A DNA stretch of 22,121 bases, taken from contig PBJL01000014.1 in NCBI GenBank assembly GCA_002721105.1, positions 146,891 through 169,011 of the forward strand, written 5' to 3'. Position 1 is the first letter of the stretch, and every line of letters starts with the position of its first letter. Made by a program: the position numbers and the translations under genes. The notes below the pieces were generated by a model, which saw only the letters and a program-made list of their open reading frames with translations, did no database searches and was not told the origin of the DNA. The stretch comes from Acidiferrobacteraceae bacterium. GTDB lineage: Bacteria; Pseudomonadota; Gammaproteobacteria; Arenicellales; UBA868. Below, one piece after another: positions 8,349-15,602 of this stretch.

Positions 8349-9572
8349 TCAAGACCGGTGCGAAAATCTAGATATTTCTGGTAGCTTTCCGCTTATTCCC
8401 GTGGCTTTTTTTACGAATAAGCTTTTTATTGGTTTTAGATTGTCAGTGAGATTTAGCCCAAAATAACGAAGATTAGAAATCGTTGAATCGGTTGTAGAGA
8501 AGCAATGAAAAATTGCGTCAACTGTACTCGATATAAGTTGGTTCTCAGTCCGCCTCCACCTTTCGTAGCGACGCAGGGAAGCTCTATTACCAATATCAGA
8601 AGAGTTATTTGAACTGATATTTACTATCTCAGCTAGCGCTGCTGCATCCATGATACCTTGGTTTGCTCCGAGCCCAGCAAGTGGGTGCACCATATGTGCA
8701 GCATCACCGATGAGCGCTATTCGGTTTTTGATATAAGTACTAGCTTGTCCCGATGTTACTGAAAAACGTTTCCTATGACTGAGCAATTTGACAATTCCGA
8801 GTTTATGATCGAAGACATCGCTTAGTTTTTGTTCGAACATGAGATCAGGGAGATGCATCAGTTCGTCAGATGTTTTTTCGTCTGTTGACCAAACTATAAG
8901 TGATTGATAGTCTGAAAGAGGTAGAAATGCTAATGGCCCGCTTGATAGAAATTTTTGGTACGCAGTCTTTCTGTTTTTTTTTTCAGTACCAACTTGAGCG
9001 ACAATTGCTTTTTGTCGGTATGGTTTTTTGTGGATCGAAATATCTGATAAATCCCTTACTCTAGAATTAGATCCATCTGCTCCGACTAATAATTTAGCAC
9101 GAAACGTTTTTTTATCATTAGTGGTCACGAAGATATAGTCTTTTTCATGAAATACTCGGTTAATAGACGCTCCATAGTGAACACCTACTTTATTTTGATA
9201 GAGTACTCCATGTAGCGCCGATAGCGTCGCGCTATTTTCAACAATATGACCAAGATAATCTAGGCCTGCGTCATTTCCTTCAAAATGAATGCGACCGCCA
9301 CTATTTTCATCCCATACATCGATTGCGTCAAATTGAGACATTCGCATAGATTTAATTTTCGACCAGGCTCCGATGTTTGATAAGGTGTTCTGGGATGCAA
9401 TATTAAGTGCACTGGCTCTTAAGTCATATTTTCTTGAGTTCCATTCAGGCTTTTGTTCTGATTCTAGAACAACGACTTTTATTCCGATGCGAGCGAGAGC
9501 GCAGGACGCGGTAGCACCGGCTAGTCCAGATCCGACAATTAAAACGTCCGCATTCTCTGATACTCTAGTCAT
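8349..9572 (-). CDS. UbiH/UbiF-family FAD hydroxylase (UbiI/VisC position)
   Basis: Class A flavoprotein monooxygenase of 407 aa that hydroxylates the aromatic ring in ubiquinone biosynthesis, acting near the inner membrane. It has the N-terminal dinucleotide motif VLIVGSGLAGATASCALARIG, the mid-chain FAD motif LLVGADGSNSRVRDL, and the third motif IALIGDAAHMVHPLAGLGANQGIMDA. In E. coli the gene in this place after ubiH is ubiI (visC). Ring-position specificity (C5, C6 or other) is not decidable here, so no symbol is given. Its ATG overlaps the ubiH stop by four bases (ATGA), which suggests coupled translation. Confidence 0.9.
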   Translation of the reverse strand: MTRVSENADVLIVGSGLAGATASCALARIGIKVVVLESEQKPEWNSRKYDLRASALNIASQNTLSNIGAWSKIKSMRMSQFDAIDVWDENSGGRIHFEGNDAGLDYLGHIVENSATLSALHGVLYQNKVGVHYGASINRVFHEKDYIFVTTNDKKTFRAKLLVGADGSNSRVRDLSDISIHKKPYRQKAIVAQVGTEKKNRKTAYQKFLSSGPLAFLPLSDYQSLIVWSTDEKTSDELMHLPDLMFEQKLSDVFDHKLGIVKLLSHRKRFSVTSGQASTYIKNRIALIGDAAHMVHPLAGLGANQGIMDAAALAEIVNISSNNSSDIGNRASLRRYERWRRTENQLISSTVDAIFHCFSTTDSTISNLRYFGLNLTDNLKPIKSLFVKKATGISGKLPEISRFSHRS

Positions 9573-10804
9573 GATGCATCTTGATTTGATGCTAGTGATA
9601 TGCCCCGAATTAAACGATTTTTTGCACCTGAAAGTCCAGTAGTGCGTCGAAGAAGAGACTTCTTAATTGAGGGCATCATATCAATCGCGGTTAGTCCAAT
9701 GCTTCGGAATAATCTAGCTCCAGGAAAAGAGGAATCAAACATATTTATTAGACCGTCTGTGAAGGCGATTACACGCTTTGTTTGGTTTGCTCGATTTTTA
9801 AAATAGCTATCAATGATTTGATAATGACCAACATCAGTTTCATTTTGTGCCGCATTTGCAATCAACTCAGCTAGCTCAGCAACATCACTGAGTCCAAGAT
9901 TAAACCCTTGGCCCGCGACCGGGTGCACTTCGTGAGCCGCATTGCCTATCAATACTGTTCGATGAGTTGAAGGAGGTGTCACTGAAGTTCGGGCCAATGG
10001 ATATATTTTTCGTGTTCCGATAGACGTAAATTTGCCTGCACGAAATCCAAATTGTTTCTGTAGATTGAACAATAATTCTGAATCTGTCATTCGCATATAA
10101 AAATCAGTTTTTTCTTTAGGTAGCGTCCAAGCAACTGAAAAAGATGTATCTCCGATTGGCAGTAGCGCAATGGGGCCATACTTGGAAAATCTCTCAAATG
10201 CCATTCTGTAATGATTTTTGTCAGTGTCTATCCGTGTTACCATTATATTTTCATGATATTTCTTTTCATTTTTAGTGGCACCGACAATTGAAGATATAAG
10301 TGATCGACCGCCGTCTGCCACAACTAATAGAGATGCTGTTAATGGGACGGTCACTTCGTCGCAATTAACTATCACAGAATCAACGGTTGCATGAACATGC
10401 TTGGCATTAGCCGGTGTCAAAATTTGAATTGAAAAGGATTGTTGCAGTCGATTGAACAATGCTTTCCCAATACTTCTTGTTGGGATGACATATCCGAGCG
10501 CCTCAACATTAATTAGAGAGCAATCGAGCTCGATTAATCCCGGGCGATCTTTTTCAGATACATGTATTTTCTGAATTGGATGTGCGGTAGATGCTATTTC
10601 TTTCCATATACCAATCGCTTCAAATATTTTGCGCGAACTCCAGGTGATTGCAATAGTGCGTTCATCAAAACTTGGTTGTAATTGATTTTCAAATGGTATT
10701 GATTCTATGACTGTTATTCTAAGTCCCAGATTTTCTAAGGCACATGCAAGACTAGCTCCTACTAAACCACCGCCAATTATCAAAACATCATTTTTTTTGT
10801 CCAT
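9569..10804 (-). CDS. ubiH: 2-octaprenyl-6-methoxyphenol hydroxylase
   Basis: FAD-dependent monooxygenase of ubiquinone biosynthesis, 411 aa. Motifs in order are VLIIGGGLVGASLACALENLG (FAD dinucleotide fold), FDERTIAITWSSRKIFEAIGIW (a run very like E. coli UbiH), LLVVADGGRSLISS, and VLIGNAAHEVHPVAGQGFNLGLSD. The last resembles UbiH (GNAA and AGQGFNLGL) more than its downstream paralogue does. The position directly after pepP, ten bases from its stop, is the classic pepP-ubiH arrangement. A UbiF or UbiL-like specificity cannot be excluded. Confidence 0.91.
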   Translation of the reverse strand: MDKKNDVLIIGGGLVGASLACALENLGLRITVIESIPFENQLQPSFDERTIAITWSSRKIFEAIGIWKEIASTAHPIQKIHVSEKDRPGLIELDCSLINVEALGYVIPTRSIGKALFNRLQQSFSIQILTPANAKHVHATVDSVIVNCDEVTVPLTASLLVVADGGRSLISSIVGATKNEKKYHENIMVTRIDTDKNHYRMAFERFSKYGPIALLPIGDTSFSVAWTLPKEKTDFYMRMTDSELLFNLQKQFGFRAGKFTSIGTRKIYPLARTSVTPPSTHRTVLIGNAAHEVHPVAGQGFNLGLSDVAELAELIANAAQNETDVGHYQIIDSYFKNRANQTKRVIAFTDGLINMFDSSFPGARLFRSIGLTAIDMMPSIKKSLLRRTTGLSGAKNRLIRGISLASNQDAS

Positions 10805-10814
10805 TTAACTATGC

Positions 10815-12125
10815 CTAATTATTCATTAGCGCTTCAATATCTTTTGGCATCTTGGGGACACCATTTGTTAGAATTTGATGACCATTATGAGTAACAAGAA
10901 TATCGTCTTCGATACGGATTCCTATGTTATGCCAATGAGATTCTGTAGTGTGGTCGGGCGGTATGTATATGCCCGGTTCTATAGTTAACGCCATTCCGGG
11001 TTCCAATAGTCGCCATTTTCCGCCTATTTGATAATCTCCAACATCATGCACATCCATGCCTAGCCAGTGTCCAGTTTTATGCATATAAAATTTTCTGTAC
11101 TGCTGTTCTTCTATAACTTGATCAAGTGGTCCAATAAGTAAGCCTAAGTCAATTAAACCTTGACTTATAACGTTAATAGCAGCTTCATGAGGCTGATTCC
11201 AGGTGTTTCCTGGATGAACTTGGGCAATTGCTGCTTCTTGTGCTGAAAGCACGATGTCATACAACTGTAGTTGATCATTTGTAAAACGTCCATTGATTGG
11301 GAAAGTACGCGTTATATCCGATGCATAGCAATCGATTTCTGCACCGGCGTCAATTAACAATAATTCTCCGTCGTTTAGTCGGGTATTATTGTCGGTGTAG
11401 TGCAAAACGCATGCATTCGCTCCCCCGGCTATGATTGATGGATAAGCGGTTGATCGGGCTCCCTCTTTACGAAATACATACTCTAGCTCGCTTTCAATTT
11501 CATATTCATACATATTGGGCTGACATGTTTGCATTGCTCTACGATGAGCAGAGGCCGATATCTCAGCTGCGCGGCTCATGAGTTTTATTTCATCTTTAGT
11601 TTTTATTAAGCGCATTTCATGGAGAATATGGCCAATATCCACTAGTTTCCCGAAGGTTTCTGAGGAGCTTTGAGAGATATTTTCCGAGGCTTTAAGCCAT
11701 CCAATCAGCTGATTGTCAAAATCCGGATAACGGCCCATATTGCAATAAATTCGTTTTTTGTTTTCGAGCATACCAGGCAAAATATCTGAAATATCTTCGA
11801 TGGGGAATGCGTCGTCTGCTCCATATGTTTTCACAGCGCCCTCCAGACCGCTGCGTACTCCATGCCAAGTCTCTTTTTCATAGTCACGTTGTCTGCAGAA
11901 GAGAATGAATTTACCGTTTGGTTGACCTGGCACTAGAACAGCAACAGCCTGTGGCTCTGGGAAGTGAGTCAAATAATAAAAATCACTATCTGGTCGAAAG
12001 ATAAAGTGGACATCACCATTTCTTATAATTTCTGGAGCTGTAGGAAATATGGCAATACCATCCTCCATTAGTTGCATTAATTCATCTCGGCGCTTCTGAA
12101 ACAAAGACATATTTAGTTTAGTCAT
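10815..12125 (-). CDS. pepP: Xaa-Pro aminopeptidase (aminopeptidase P II)
   Basis: Cytoplasmic Mn-dependent peptidase that removes an N-terminal residue preceding proline, 436 aa. The creatinase-like N-terminal domain (to about residue 170) precedes the pita-bread catalytic domain. All five metal ligands are visible: Asp259 in LLLIDAGAEID, Asp270 in YASDITRTFP, His353 in HKTGHWLGMDVHDVG, Glu383 in TIEPGIYIP and Glu406 in GIRIEDDILVT. These numbers are almost those of the E. coli enzyme. The gene lies 21 bases after ygfB, with AGG a few bases before the ATG, and is followed by ubiH in the usual operon order. Confidence 0.96.
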   Translation of the reverse strand: MTKLNMSLFQKRRDELMQLMEDGIAIFPTAPEIIRNGDVHFIFRPDSDFYYLTHFPEPQAVAVLVPGQPNGKFILFCRQRDYEKETWHGVRSGLEGAVKTYGADDAFPIEDISDILPGMLENKKRIYCNMGRYPDFDNQLIGWLKASENISQSSSETFGKLVDIGHILHEMRLIKTKDEIKLMSRAAEISASAHRRAMQTCQPNMYEYEIESELEYVFRKEGARSTAYPSIIAGGANACVLHYTDNNTRLNDGELLLIDAGAEIDCYASDITRTFPINGRFTNDQLQLYDIVLSAQEAAIAQVHPGNTWNQPHEAAINVISQGLIDLGLLIGPLDQVIEEQQYRKFYMHKTGHWLGMDVHDVGDYQIGGKWRLLEPGMALTIEPGIYIPPDHTTESHWHNIGIRIEDDILVTHNGHQILTNGVPKMPKDIEALMNN

Positions 12126-12146
12126 AGGCCTATATATTTTAGATAT

Positions 12147-12686
12147 CTATTTTTGTTGAATTTGTTCTTCAAAGATTATTTGGACGCCAACTTTTATATA
12201 TTCTTCCAACTCAAAGAATGCTCGTTCTTCATCCTCCTCTATGCCAGGCCCGACTTCTGCTATTGATATTTGCATTATGTCTCCTAATATAATGCCAGTT
12301 TCTTCATTTTTGTTATTTTCTACGACATTGTTCCAATCAAATCCAAGTATAAAACCTTGGCACCAGTGTCTTAATGATTCAGTTCTATCAACTAGCGCTC
12401 TAGATGAGGATAAAACTGGTTGGTACCTGAAATCAGTTGATTCCAATGCGTGCTGAATAGATGTCATTAGAGTAAAGACATTATCTAAAATTAACTTAGT
12501 CGAAAGCTGTTCACCTAATAATTCTCGCCATTGGTCAAAATGGCTCCTATTTAGGCCTCTACAGACTAAGGCCGTCAAAATCCCTAGTAACTCATAAATA
12601 CTAAGCTCAATGTCATTGTTTTGAAAGATATCCGCGAGTTTTTCTATCGAATCTAGGGTAATTTTAGCGTTTGAGTGTTCAATCAT
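12147..12686 (-). CDS. ygfB: UPF0149 family protein YgfB
   Basis: Small acidic cytoplasmic protein of 179 aa from the YgfB/YecA (UPF0149) family. Recognisable parts are the ELLGILTALVCRGL helix near the N-terminus, the ESLRHWCQGFILGFDW segment with its conserved Trp and Cys-Gln-Gly-Phe, and an acidic C-terminal stretch rich in Glu and Asp before EYIKVGVQIIFEE. Position first in the ygfB-pepP-ubiH operon supports the call more than overall similarity, which is moderate. The start is fixed by AGGAG at 12692-12696 and an extended -10 promoter just upstream. Work in Pseudomonas links YgfB to beta-lactam tolerance through ampDh3 control. Whether that applies here is unknown. Confidence 0.85.
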   Translation of the reverse strand: MIEHSNAKITLDSIEKLADIFQNNDIELSIYELLGILTALVCRGLNRSHFDQWRELLGEQLSTKLILDNVFTLMTSIQHALESTDFRYQPVLSSSRALVDRTESLRHWCQGFILGFDWNNVVENNKNEETGIILGDIMQISIAEVGPGIEEDEERAFFELEEYIKVGVQIIFEEQIQQK

Positions 12687-12691
12687 GTGTT

Positions 12692-12696
12692 CTCCT
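12692..12696 (-). promoter_or_regulatory. strong ribosome binding site of ygfB
   Basis: AGGAG on the minus strand, five bases before the ATG at 12686. It is one of the few strong Shine-Dalgarno sequences in the window and fixes the ygfB start. Confidence 0.75.
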
Positions 12697-12713
12697 AATT
12701 CAGAAGAAATAGC

Positions 12714-12722
12714 ATTATAACA
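12714..12722 (-). promoter_or_regulatory. extended -10 promoter of the ygfB-pepP-ubiH operon
   Basis: The minus strand reads TGTTATAAT, a perfect TATAAT preceded by the TGn extension. The -35 region 16-18 bases upstream is poor (CAAATA-like), as is common for extended -10 promoters. The predicted RNA start would be a few bases before 12710, leaving a short leader that holds the AGGAG site. It abuts the 28-bp palindrome at 12721-12748. Confidence 0.65.
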
Positions 12723-12748
12723 ACGACTGATATAGATATTTGTCGTTG
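12721..12748. repeat. 28-bp imperfect palindrome between divergent promoters, candidate operator
   Basis: Perfect seven-base arms CAACGAC (12721-12727) and GTCGTTG (12742-12748) flank a centre that itself pairs ATAT with ATAT, so 11 of 14 dyad positions match. It touches the ygfB extended -10 on one side and overlaps the plus-strand -35 on the other. A protein bound there could control both promoters. I do not recognise the sequence as a known operator. Confidence 0.5.
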
Positions 12749-12774
12749 ACGATGTGTGGCACGAGCCCTATGAT
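12746..12774 (+). promoter_or_regulatory. sigma-70 promoter of the zapA transcription unit
   Basis: TTGACG (12746-12751), a spacer of exactly 17 bases, and TATGAT (12769-12774) form a near-consensus promoter. RNA would start around 12780, leaving a leader of about 45 bases. This excludes the GTG at 12754 as a start of the downstream gene, because it lies upstream of the predicted transcript. Confidence 0.72.
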
Positions 12775-12825
12775 CTGCTATGCACTTCTTTTCTTATACA
12801 AACACAGTTTGCGCATGAGTTTTAT

Positions 12826-13059
12826 ATGACTAATCAACACTCAAAGCCGATGAATATTGATACCGGAATTGAAGTAATTTCGGATAGAGCAGAAAAATTG
12901 ATCAAATTAGTGAAACGATTACAGGCTGATAATCATCAAATGCGAATTCATCAGGAGCAATTAACTATTGAAAAGACAGAACTGCAAGATCGCAATCGCG
13001 AGGCAAAGAGTCGTATCGATCAAATCGTAGAACGACTACGTCAGTTAGAAGAAGAGTGA
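12826..13059 (+). CDS. TIGR02449-like coiled-coil (ZapB-like) small protein
   Basis: A 77 aa protein that is almost wholly a charged amphipathic helix. From about residue 20 to the end it shows heptad-like spacing of Ile, Leu and Val among Glu, Gln, Arg and Lys (LIKLVKRLQADNH, RIDQIVERLRQLEEE), so a parallel coiled-coil dimer is likely. A small protein of this type (TIGR02449) regularly precedes zapA in gammaproteobacteria, and the resemblance to the division factor ZapB suggests a part in Z-ring organisation; that role is inference. ATG 12826 is preferred because the promoter at 12746-12774 excludes the frame's earlier GTG. ATG 12850 is possible and would give 69 aa. No strong ribosome site is visible for either. 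Confidence 0.78.
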   Translation: MTNQHSKPMNIDTGIEVISDRAEKLIKLVKRLQADNHQMRIHQEQLTIEKTELQDRNREAKSRIDQIVERLRQLEEE

Positions 13060-13079
13060 TAAATTTTTCATAAAAAATG

Positions 13080-13082
13080 AGG
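13080..13082 (+). promoter_or_regulatory. ribosome binding site that sets the zapA GTG start
   Basis: AGG within ATGAGGCG, seven bases before the GTG at 13090. The ATG at 13078 just upstream is followed at once by a stop in its own frame, so GTG is the only plausible start. Confidence 0.55.
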
Positions 13083-13089
13083 CGTTGAA

Positions 13090-13398
13090 GTGAATAAAGA
13101 AGAAGTAAAGGTTACTATTTTGGATCGCCAATTTAGTGTTAACTGCAAAGAAGGCGAAAAAGAATTACTAATAGAAGCGGCAACTTTCTTGGATGATAAG
13201 ATTCGGATAGTTCAGGAGCAGACTAAGTTAGTGGGGTTAGATCGGTGCGCTATTATAGCGGCGCTTAATATTACTAATGAATTATTAGCGCTTAAAAAAG
13301 CTGGTTCAGTCTTGAGTTCGGCTGCGGAGCGCGTTCAATCAATCGGAGAAAGAATCGAAGATGCCATACAAGAAGTCGAGACTGGGTTATCGCGGTAG
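13090..13398 (+). CDS. zapA: cell division protein ZapA
   Basis: FtsZ-associated protein of 102 aa that bundles protofilaments at the septum in the cytoplasm. The N-terminal globular part has VTILDRQFSVNCKEGEKELLIEAATFLDDKI, with the G-E-x-x-x-L-x-x-A-A-x-x-L core typical of the family. It is followed by the long helix ALNITNELLALKKAG and a coiled-coil tail with several Glu and Arg. Length agrees with E. coli ZapA (109 aa). The start is GTG with AGG seven bases upstream. The upstream coiled-coil gene and the downstream 6S RNA reproduce the gammaproteobacterial zapA-ssrS order. Confidence 0.93.
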   Translation: MNKEEVKVTILDRQFSVNCKEGEKELLIEAATFLDDKIRIVQEQTKLVGLDRCAIIAALNITNELLALKKAGSVLSSAAERVQSIGERIEDAIQEVETGLSR

Positions 13399-13443
13399 AG
13401 GCTTTTATATCAGATTCATACACAAAACAGTACCGTATTTGGT

Positions 13444-13449
13444 TAGAAT
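13444..13449 (+). promoter_or_regulatory. possible -10 element of the 6S RNA gene
   Basis: TAGAAT lies just before the predicted 5' end of the 6S RNA. No convincing -35 hexamer is seen at 13420-13427, so the assignment rests on position only. 6S RNA may also be processed from the zapA transcript. Confidence 0.3.
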
Positions 13450-13656
13450 GTCTTGTGGCTCCACCTGCGGGGAGCGAGTAGTTCTCTAATTCCTTAGAAC
13501 CTAAATTACATATAGGGGATTGGTTTGCGATACCGGTGTGCATGTCTGGATAGATCTAACCAGAAAGCCTGAAAGTATTGCACTAGTCTCCACTTGGATC
13601 TAACGGTTCAAGGCAACCAGGATTGCACGACATCAGCGGGTGGTAGTCGCTGTGAA
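13450..13656 (+). ncRNA. ssrS: 6S RNA
   Basis: Regulatory RNA that binds sigma-70 RNA polymerase by mimicking open promoter DNA. It lies between zapA and the 5-formyl-THF cyclo-ligase gene, the conserved 6S locus. The closing stem pairs CCACCTGC (13461-13468) with GCGGGTGG (13636-13643, one G-U pair) and extends outward as GGCT with AGTC across a bulged T. The 3' half carries AAGCCTGAAAGTATTGCAC, like the E. coli segment around CAGCCTTAAAACTGC. It also has a hairpin CTTGGA (13593-13598) with TTCAAG (13607-13612), matching the E. coli CTTGAACC hairpin. Total length near 200 nt fits. The ends are estimated, not read. The rest of 13399-13714 holds no protein gene that I can support. Confidence 0.85.
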
Positions 13657-13683
13657 ATTTAAGTTGATCCATCGTTGTCATTG

Positions 13684-13705
13684 ATTCAAGCTGTTTTGCT
13701 TGAAT
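13684..13705 (+). repeat. perfect 8-bp hairpin between 6S RNA and the cyclo-ligase gene
   Basis: Arms ATTCAAGC (13684-13691) and GCTTGAAT (13698-13705) surround a six-base TGTTTT loop. No T-run follows (the next bases are a G-tract), so it is not a standard terminator. It ends just before the G-tract and GTG start of the next gene. It could mark the 3' boundary of 6S processing or influence translation of the cyclo-ligase. Confidence 0.55.
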
Positions 13706-13714
13706 GGGGGGGCT

Positions 13715-14308
13715 GTGCAAGTACAAAATAAAAAAATTATTCGTACCGAGATGCGTAAAAGACGGCGTAGCTTAACATCGGAAGAGCAATCGGTGGCGGC
13801 TATAGCGCTCGCGAAAAATCTTTTTCATTATCTCACTTTAGTGAGGGCAGCTCGCATCGCAGCTTATATTGCTAATGATGGTGAAATTGATCCCCTTCCA
13901 GCGCTTTTGGCGGCACTCCATCGTGGTTGCCAATGCTTTTTACCAGTTTTGTTTCCGGGTCAAAAACCGCGCGTACGCTTTGGTTACTTCTCAGAGAGTT
14001 CTAAATTTACTTGTAATCGTTACGGGATTTTGGAGCCTTTAATTAATCAGCGTTATTGCCTTGACACGATCGAGCTAGAATGGATTTTAATTCCTTTGGT
14101 AGCATTTGATAAATATGGAAATCGGATTGGCATGGGCGGAGGCTATTATGATGCAACTCTGGCTTCGGCGTTGCACCGGAAGAACTGGAGGAGACCAAGA
14201 TTAGTTGGCCTCGCTTATGAGTTTCAACGAATTGAAAGAATCAATAATGATCAATGGGATGTTCCCATGCATGGTATTTTGACTGAAAAAGGATTTTATA
14301 AAATTTAG
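13715..14308 (+). CDS. ygfA: 5-formyltetrahydrofolate cyclo-ligase
   Basis: ATP-dependent enzyme converting 5-formyl-THF to 5,10-methenyl-THF in the cytoplasm. Family marks are the basic N-terminal MRKRRRSLTSEEQ, the folate/ATP region AAYIANDGEIDPLPALLAALHRGCQCFLPV, and the phosphate-binding loop IGMGGGYYDATL near the C-terminus. GTG 13715 is preferred because it follows a G-tract and leaves a short leader before MRKRRR, as in relatives. TTG 13700 lies within the hairpin arm, and ATG 13751 would remove 12 residues. In E. coli the homologue is cotranscribed with 6S RNA, and the same arrangement is present here. Confidence 0.9.
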   Translation: MQVQNKKIIRTEMRKRRRSLTSEEQSVAAIALAKNLFHYLTLVRAARIAAYIANDGEIDPLPALLAALHRGCQCFLPVLFPGQKPRVRFGYFSESSKFTCNRYGILEPLINQRYCLDTIELEWILIPLVAFDKYGNRIGMGGGYYDATLASALHRKNWRRPRLVGLAYEFQRIERINNDQWDVPMHGILTEKGFYKI

Positions 14309-14317
14309 ATATGAATC

Positions 14318-14419
14318 ATGCCAACTAAAAAGAGACCTAGAATGTTTGGGGAAAAAATGAAACTTCCTGAACATTGGTTTCGCCGTAAAATGTCGAAAAA
14401 CGAGGCGCAACATTTATGA
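14318..14419 (+). CDS. possible 33-aa basic peptide overlapping the EVE gene
   Basis: An ATG-started frame of 33 codons fills the gap between the cyclo-ligase gene and the EVE gene. Its stop overlaps the EVE start by four bases (ATGA). The product is strongly basic (MPTKKRPRMF, WFRRKMSKN) with no membrane segment. I do not recognise it. The overlap is typical of coupled genes, but there is no evident ribosome site before its ATG. It could be chance, a translational leader for the EVE gene, or a real short protein. Confidence 0.3.
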   Translation: MPTKKRPRMFGEKMKLPEHWFRRKMSKNEAQHL

Positions 14420-14883
14420 AATACTGGTTGATGAAAAGTGAGCCCGATGCCTATTCTATTGATCATCTGGCTGCTGAAGATAGGCAGATTGCTCATTGGG
14501 ATGGAATTAGAAATTATCAGGCACGGAATTTCATTAGAGACGATATGAATGTGGGGGATTTAGCATTTTTCTACCATTCCAATTGCAAAATTCCAGCCAT
14601 AGTAGGCATTATTGAGATTGTTACCGCTGCTTATCCTGACCATACGGCATTTAATCCAAAAGAGAAATATTATGATGAAAAAAGTAGACTCGATGATCCG
14701 CGTTGGTTCATGGTGGATGTTCGCCTAGAAAAGAAATTTGGGCGCCATGTAACATTAGCCGAAATTCGTGCTGAACCAAAATTGAAAACAATGCGTTTGG
14801 TTCAAAAAGGGAATCGTTTGTCGATTATGCCGGTCACAAAAGTAGAGTGGAGCCAAATTTCAAAAATGGCATCTAGAAATTGA
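14416..14883 (+). CDS. EVE domain-containing protein
   Basis: A 155 aa single-domain protein of the EVE (PUA-like) fold, related to human THYN1. Seen directly are [14 protein letters not shown] at the start, [34 protein letters not shown], and [10 protein letters not shown], all typical positions of the family. EVE domains are predicted to read modified bases in DNA or RNA. No particular target can be named here. The ATG overlaps the stop of a 33-codon frame, with AGG about ten bases upstream. Its place after the 5-FCL gene is, from memory, also found in pseudomonads. The cyclophilin gene follows after ten bases. Confidence 0.92.
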   Translation: MKYWLMKSEPDAYSIDHLAAEDRQIAHWDGIRNYQARNFIRDDMNVGDLAFFYHSNCKIPAIVGIIEIVTAAYPDHTAFNPKEKYYDEKSRLDDPRWFMVDVRLEKKFGRHVTLAEIRAEPKLKTMRLVQKGNRLSIMPVTKVEWSQISKMASRN

Positions 14884-14893
14884 GATAAATTTG

Positions 14894-15514
14894 ATGAAGA
14901 GAATCTTCATCATGGTAAGGTCTCTATTACTAAACGCCATCATTTTTTCAACAACCTTTTCTGCATTTGCAGCAGACAATCTAATTGGAGGTGTTAAGAT
15001 GGTAATTCTTGAAACAACGCTAGGATCAATTGAATTAGATCTGGATGACGTTAATGCTCCGAATACGGTAGCTAATTTCGTCAAATATGTAGAAACTGGA
15101 CATTATGATGGAACGATATTTCACCGAGTTATTCCTGATTTTATGATCCAGGGGGGTGGAATGGAAACCGGAATGATTGAATCTCCGACATTAGAGGCGA
15201 TCGAAAATGAAGCAGCCAATGGCTTGAAGAATCTGAGAGGCACAATAGCTATGGCTAGAACTCAAGATCCTCATTCTGCAACGGCACAGTTTTTTATCAA
15301 TCTTAAAGATAATAACTTTCTAGACCATACAGAAAAGTCGAGCGCAGGTTGGGGATATGCTGTATTTGGTGAAGTATCTTCGGGAATGGAAGTTGTTGAC
15401 CAAATCGCTGCGGTCAAAACTGGGTCAGTTGGTCACCATCAAGATGTACCGCTTGAAGAAGTGATCATTAATAAGGCTTTACTATCTATGCCCAAATCGC
15501 AGCTAGACGATTAA
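14894..15514 (+). CDS. ppiA: periplasmic peptidyl-prolyl cis-trans isomerase (cyclophilin)
   Basis: Cyclophilin-type isomerase that catalyses proline cis-trans interconversion during folding of exported proteins. An N-terminal signal peptide is clear: basic start MKRIF, a hydrophobic stretch, and AFA-AD at about residues 24-28 as the cleavage site. The product is therefore periplasmic, like E. coli PpiA. The catalytic core shows [14 protein letters not shown] (active-site Arg), [19 protein letters not shown] and GYAVFGEV, and the nearby FLDHT has Phe in place of the eukaryotic Trp. ATG 14894 is chosen over the TTG immediately before it. An alternative is a PpiB-like protein with an export signal, because the two bacterial types are close in sequence. 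Confidence 0.87.
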   Translation: MKRIFIMVRSLLLNAIIFSTTFSAFAADNLIGGVKMVILETTLGSIELDLDDVNAPNTVANFVKYVETGHYDGTIFHRVIPDFMIQGGGMETGMIESPTLEAIENEAANGLKNLRGTIAMARTQDPHSATAQFFINLKDNNFLDHTEKSSAGWGYAVFGEVSSGMEVVDQIAAVKTGSVGHHQDVPLEEVIINKALLSMPKSQLDD

Positions 15515-15602
15515 AATTGTTGAGAAAATGAGGCACATTGACCGTTTTAGAATATCTTTTCACGTGCATTGGAGTATGAACTATTAATTTGTGCGAGAAT
15601 GT

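Noticed and set aside
12754..12825. GTG at 12754 as the start of the coiled-coil gene
   Set aside because: It lies between the -35 and -10 of a near-consensus promoter, upstream of the predicted RNA start, and the added residues are unlike the family.
13399..13714. Minus-strand ORF at 13292-13543 over the 6S region
   Set aside because: The bases are explained by the 6S RNA stem and conserved segments, and the frame has no protein-like signature.
15515..15602. TTGACC at 15538 as a promoter for the ElyC-like gene
   Set aside because: No acceptable -10 hexamer is found 16-18 bases downstream.
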